64,000 nucleotides of DNA from Mytilus edulis (lineage: Eukaryota > Mollusca > Bivalvia > Mytilida > Mytilidae), in NCBI RefSeq assembly GCF_963676685.1, contig NC_092345.1:26497585-26561584 (forward strand), written 5' to 3'. The translations under genes were made by a program, and so were the position numbers. The notes beneath the pieces are model-generated. The model saw only the letters and a program-made list of their open reading frames with translations, had not been told where the DNA came from and did no database searches. Of this stretch, positions 59,621 through 64,000 are shown piece by piece (the stretch's first letter is position 1; every line of letters begins with the position of its first letter).

Positions 59621-60200
59621 TTCCAGGCTAGATATTGTTTTGTCGGGACAAGCAAATGATTGACTAATTCTAAAAGTAGGTTAATGTTTTTGGTATGTTC
59701 CTGTGTATACGTTTTTACAGTCCCAAAAATGACATTTTCAGATCGACAAGTTTGAACTCAGTACATATGTCTATCATTTTGGTGTGATTGCCATTGTGAC
59801 AAAAATATCCATTTACGGTTTCCATTAATTAGCGAAATTCACGCCGTAGAGTAAGCTTATATAATGTTTATTTCTTATTTTCAGAATATGGTTAGGATGG
59901 AAGATCTTTGATATTTTGTACTCAGTTAAATCACAACTTTTATACATAATGGACGATTTTTAAAAGACATGTGCCTGTCAATTGTTGAAAACTGTATAAA
60001 CATGTTGCCTTTAACGTGTTTTTTTTTGTTGGTTGATTTTGTTGTTGGGTTAACGTTGCTACCTAATTGACGTTGACACCATATCTCCTTTAATTCATGA
60101 TATGTCAATTTGACTTTTTTGAAATCTCCTGAAATTTAGTTAATTTCACTTTACTACACTTCTGTTTTAGGTTAAGATTGAGTTTGGTGTCTGTCATAAA
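59620..60200. other. Gene-free stretch upstream of the gene E 3' flank
   Basis: No repeat signature strong enough to name and no exon with splice sites. AT-rich, with a T-run near 60020. Confidence 0.5.
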
Positions 60201-60890
60201 ACGTTTAAAACATAAAAGACCTGAACCGTTGATTGTCTCTGTGTGACATCCTGATATGATTAACTATGTATGGAACATATGTGCCCAGATGACCACGGTA
60301 AGAACCGAACTCTTGTTGCCACAATGCCGTCTTCATATCCAAGATTGTGACATCATCTAATGCGAGTTATTACAGAATGCTTCTTACCATGAGCAATAAT
60401 GCGGGTCCAACATGTTATAGGTGGATCTATTCACCCTACTGGAAACCTGAGTACCCCAGTTTTTTTTTATATAAAACGTGTTTATCAATCTGTAAATTAT
60501 ACGGAGAGTTGAATGGACGGTCGTTTGTCTTTTTGGTCGTCATTAGTTTTTTGCAATAATTTTGTCGGTTTTTCTTCGACAGATTTATTTTGATTGACCT
60601 TTTTGTTTTTATTAAGCTGTACATATCGTACAGAAACCAGTATATTGTTTGTTGACTTCTTATATTGTTTTGCATCGTGGGTTGCTGATCTCTTTTCCTC
60701 GACGCATTTACAACTTTGGTGATAGTGGTTATGAATCATGCAAAGTGTATTGGATGCGATGAAAATGTCTTTTTCAAACCATTAGTGACTGCAAAATATT
60801 GCTTATCATCAAACCAATCTATACTGTGTTATAATATGTCGATATTTAAATTATAGTATATATTCGAATAATTGTTTATTTTTAAAATAT
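60200..60890. repeat. Gene E 3' flank, paralogous to gene D 3' flank
   Basis: GACATCCTGATATGATTAAC, CACAATGCCGTCTTCATATC, AGAATGCTTCTTACCATGAG and GGTCGTTTGTCTTTTTGG-like segments run parallel to 45750-46500. Overlapping frames at 60347-60739 on both strands are shadows in this repeat. Confidence 0.6.
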
Positions 60891-60966
60891 TTTATTTGAA
60901 ATCATAGTTTTAATCAACTTCATCTACAGGTGTCCTCTTAGAACATATGTCTTCATAATCCGTAGC
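60891..60966 (-). terminator. 3'UTR exon with poly(A) signal, gene E
   Basis: Minus strand: acceptor TTCTTCATTTTTCAG, exon starting GCTACGGATTATGAAGACAT at 60966; AATAAA at 60896-60891. Follows a donor (GTAAAT) 12 nt past the gene E stop. Confidence 0.65.
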
Positions 60967-61376
60967 CTGAAAAATGAAGAAATTACTTTAAATGAATAAC
61001 AGTAAATTGATGAAAAATGTTACGCATTCGCAATATATGTATTGTTTGAATAAATAAGAATGCAAATAAGTTTACAATTAATATTTATACATGCTTTAGC
61101 ATATCATTTTATGATATTAATGAAAATGGTATTAACTATCTAATTATTGGTCACCAATTTGATCCAAATTCTCATATTGATTTATAACAAACAAAAACTG
61201 TATTGAAAATACAAAGAGTCTGTAAGAAACAATTTAACATTGTAAAGAATCATTTAAATGGATCAGAATTGTGTTCGTATTTGACCCAATCTTATTATCC
61301 ATCTGTAGACTGTATATGTGCATAAACTTTAACATTTAATTAATTTCACTTTTGTATAATTTACCTGAAGTCTTTA

Positions 61377-63238
61377 TTACTGCCTCCAGTGTGGGTTATA
61401 TTCTGGTTCGTAAGTGTCATACGATTTATCTGCAAGAAATGCATTTTTTATTTAATCTTCATCAAATAAAAAAAAATCTTTATAATGATAACCAAACACA
61501 ACAAGACATCATTTGTGTGATAATTGATACTTTTTCTTATTTTTCGATCTTGCGTTTTGAATATTGTTGTTTATCTTTTGGCCGATTTTGTCTTTTGTGA
61601 TGGCGTTATTAAGTTGTTTTCAACTTATGATTTTGGTATATTTTGCATTCATTTTACAAACGTGTTATTGTAATACTTACCACGAATACAACATTTATCC
61701 CCTTTGCATCCATATGAGTTCTTTACGTCACATGTGAATCCTTTACGACATTCATATCCTCTTTCGCAATATCCGCCTTTATCGTAGCATATTGGCATCA
61801 AGTTTTTGTAATAGCCAGCTGTAAGATAAAATAATGTTTGCGAGCTGATGGTCAAAAGAGAATGATAATACCGGAAACATGTTATAAAATCCAAAAAAAA
61901 TAAAACAGGATTTATCACTATGTCCTCAATAAGAACGGACAACTGCTTGAGCAATATCCTATCCACAACAGGTATAACTAAATATTGAACAAAACATCAT
62001 TCAGTGAGAAGTCTGTGTTAAAATCTGTAAATCAGGAAAGATAGAATATTTCTTCTATATTTTGAAAAAATATATTTACCCCTATTGATAGTTTTATTAA
62101 CACAAACAACTACAACTGTTGTGATATTGCGAATGCATAAATCCTTGCATGTTGATGTCAATATTAAATTACTTATGTACAGCCTTTAATATATTTGCAA
62201 TGTGTAATTTTTTTTACATTGTGTATATCAAAATCCGATGATAACTGATAATTATCTTTTTTATTACACATTCATGCTTTAAAAAATAATCAACGACACC
62301 TAGCTAGTGTGATATGTAAATTGGTAATGTGTTTAACATGACTGAACCATCGCGGGTCAACATTTATGATTATTTGTTTTAAGTTCATGTAGCTAAATAT
62401 AAAAACGACATGCAAACAAAATTAACAATCTTTCGTGCTCAAACAAACGCTTTCTGACATTGCATCGAATAGTTTGGCTTTGTGGGTGCAAACTTTGCGA
62501 TTTATATTAACTTCATGTCTATCTGCAAGTTATTACAGAAATATCTAAAATGGCATTGTCTGTCAAATTCATGCTACTGATTTGACATAATTAGTCATAT
62601 TTGATTTATAACATACTTAAACGTATATTTAGATAATGCACTCATGTACTCGATCAAATATATCAGAATTTCGAGTGTATTTTAGTTTAGACGCCAGTTA
62701 ATTAACTAACGAAATGACCTCCTATAATCGCCGATAGTCCAATAACCCGATATATGCATACACATAATTATTGATAGATAACGACCTCATGCAATTTTAT
62801 TTATCCAGATCTGTTTGATTTCATGTTGTAGGTTAGAAAGTAGTTTGATGGCTAAACACGACTAATACATGAGCAATCAATCTATAGCTAATGAGTTAAA
62901 ATGTCAACCTATGTCTTTATGTTTATTTGGACAAAATTGAACTTATCATTTCATTGTTCCACTTTTATGAATAACTGAAGCAACTAAAATAATTTTAATT
63001 TTTTTCCATATCTCGTAGCTAATGCTCTTTTCAATAAAACAACTTTTAAAAAATGAATGATAATGGAGCAAAATTACTACCCAACATTTTATTGCAATAT
63101 TTCTCATCTACAAAAGTGTCTGCTGTGCAAACATAGAGGCAGAATGAATATAGGAAATGTAGGTTCATTTTTTAACTTACCTGAAACGGAAACAGCGGTA
63201 AACACTAAAACAACGGCGATCATCTGAATTGAATTCAT
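61377..63238 (-). CDS. Gene E: secreted Cys-rich peptide, Tyr-rich tail (82 aa)
   Basis: Exons in phase 1: 63238-63181 (signal MNSIQMIAVVLVFTAVSVS, donor GTAAGT), 61818-61681 (core, acceptor TTATCTTACAG, donor GTAAGT) and 61429-61377 (tail, stop TAA 61379-61377). The mature peptide begins GYYKNLMPICYDKGGYC. The core is C-x6-C-x5-C-x5-C-x7-C-x4-CC, with CERGYEC, CRKGF and CCIR. The tail is DKSYDTYEPEYNPHWRQ. Nine of 63 mature residues are Tyr, seven are Cys. The signal has Ser where the paralogues have Cys (AVSVS for AVCVS). The closest relative is gene D. Intron 2 is 251 bp with a retroelement tail; this is the ancestral state of the intron that holds the insertion in D. Most compact and best-supported member. 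Confidence 0.9.
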
Positions 63239-63267
63239 CTTGCAATTTTGGTTTGTAATTTTGAATG

Positions 63268-63560
63268 TTGATAGTGCTTTATATAGGAAAGGAAAATAGA
63301 TTTTCAGACAGATGTGTAACACTTGTTATTTACATGAATAATCAAGACATGTTTAAAAACCGGATTAAGTTATACTACAACCACGTAGTTTGTTAAAACT
63401 GAATGGCAAAACTGTCAAAAATAGTGAAAATTCAATTCTCGAGAATCTAAATCGTGTTTGAACACATCTAAACAGTTGATGCATATAAATGTCGATTTAG
63501 GCTAGTATCATATTCATCGTGTTATTGTACATTACATTAACACTACCATGTATTATTACA
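63268..63560 (-). promoter_or_regulatory. Conserved promoter of gene E
   Basis: TTGAATGTTGATAGTGC, a good TATA box (TATATAAAG on the minus strand, 63284-63276), AAAATAGATTTT then CAGACAGATGTGT (63293-63317, E-box CAGATG). The distal palindrome GTGTTTGAACAC is exact at 63454-63465, with TACATTACATTAACACT farther out. The TATA position puts the transcription start only 10-20 nt before the ATG. Confidence 0.7.
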
Positions 63561-63719
63561 TAGAATTAAATATGAATATATGAGGTATGACAATTTTACA
63601 GTTTTAAACTGTGACATGTGAGAAGAAGCTTATACGTATGCATATTTTAACGTGTCTTTTATTTTTGTCAACCCTTATCTAAAATAAATCGAATTGAATA
63701 AAAAAAAAAAACGTAATTC

Positions 63720-64000
63720 AAAGGATAAAAAGACGTGGTATTATTGCTAATGAGACAACTATCCATTAAAGTTTAAATAAGTTGAATGTTAGTAATTATA
63801 AGAAACTGTCTGGCCTTCAACAAGGAGAAAAAACATACTTTTTAGTCGGCTTTAAAGGGTCCCGACATAGAACATGTGAAACAATTCAAACGCAAAAACA
63901 CAACTGAGTAATTTACAACAAAACAATTTACGAATGAACCAACGACAACCACTTAAATACAATCTACTGACTGGTAACAGGCATATAAAGAATGTTTGTC
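63720..64000 (+). repeat. Dispersed repeat tail at the right edge
   Basis: GCTAATGAGACAACTATCC, CTGGCCTTCAACAAGGAG and GGTCCCGACATAGAACATGT; same family as 53560-53700 and 56460-56720. It leaves the window. Confidence 0.55.

Noticed and set aside
1-64000. CRISPR array, prokaryotic operons or ribosome binding sites
   Set aside because: The sequence is eukaryotic with spliced genes; the only regular short-spaced repeats are satellites and transposon arrays.

Overview
The window is AT-rich eukaryotic DNA with GT-AG introns, many 5'-truncated retroelement tails and several MITE-like elements. Repeat content, hammerhead-bearing repeats and gene type suggest a bivalve mollusc, most likely a mussel (Mytilus). 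This is inference: no database search was possible. No long single-exon genes are present; the real genes had to be assembled from short exons by splice signals and reading phase.

The backbone is a head-to-tail array of paralogous genes, all on the minus strand, encoding small secreted cysteine-rich peptides with tyrosine-rich tails. Five are complete: A (13444 to 11008), B (25540 to 18028), C (37706 to 34619), D (54864 to 46984) and E (63238 to 61377). A sixth, F, is represented only by its signal-peptide exon (2754 to 2697). Each gene has a 58-bp first coding exon (signal peptide), a Cys-rich second exon (135-204 bp) and a short third exon encoding a Tyr-rich tail, all joined in phase 1. 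In A, C, D and E an intron follows the stop codon and the poly(A) signal sits in a separate 3'UTR exon. The Cys core is C-x6-C-x4/5-C-x5-C-x7-C-x4/5-CC, seven cysteines. The tails are variable and include YKP repeats (B) and a YQKPYGDHVD repeat (A). All promoters share one block (AT-rich start, then CAGACAGATGTG) plus a distal GTGTT-TG-AACAC palindrome. The most attractive hypothesis is a family of byssus/foot adhesive or mucosal peptides; an antimicrobial role is the main alternative.

The left edge (1-1704) is a 355-bp tandem array. Each unit carries a schistosome-type type I hammerhead ribozyme on the minus strand, i.e. a retrozyme-like or satellite array. Solo copies lie at 29.37, 39.82 and 44.44 kb, and a decayed one near 33.97 kb. 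The 29.37-kb copy has lost catalytic G8.

Gene D differs from E by about 7.1 kb inserted in its second intron (47254-54342), flanked by a 10-bp direct duplication. The insert carries a plus-strand, six-exon Myb/SANT-domain gene whose stop codon falls exactly on the right junction, and a TTA-flanked Harbinger-like element. D and E with their flanks (42.4-55 kb and 57.7-63.6 kb) are a segmental duplication. The remaining intergenic and intronic DNA is mostly retroelement 3' ends, foldback elements and low-complexity sequence.
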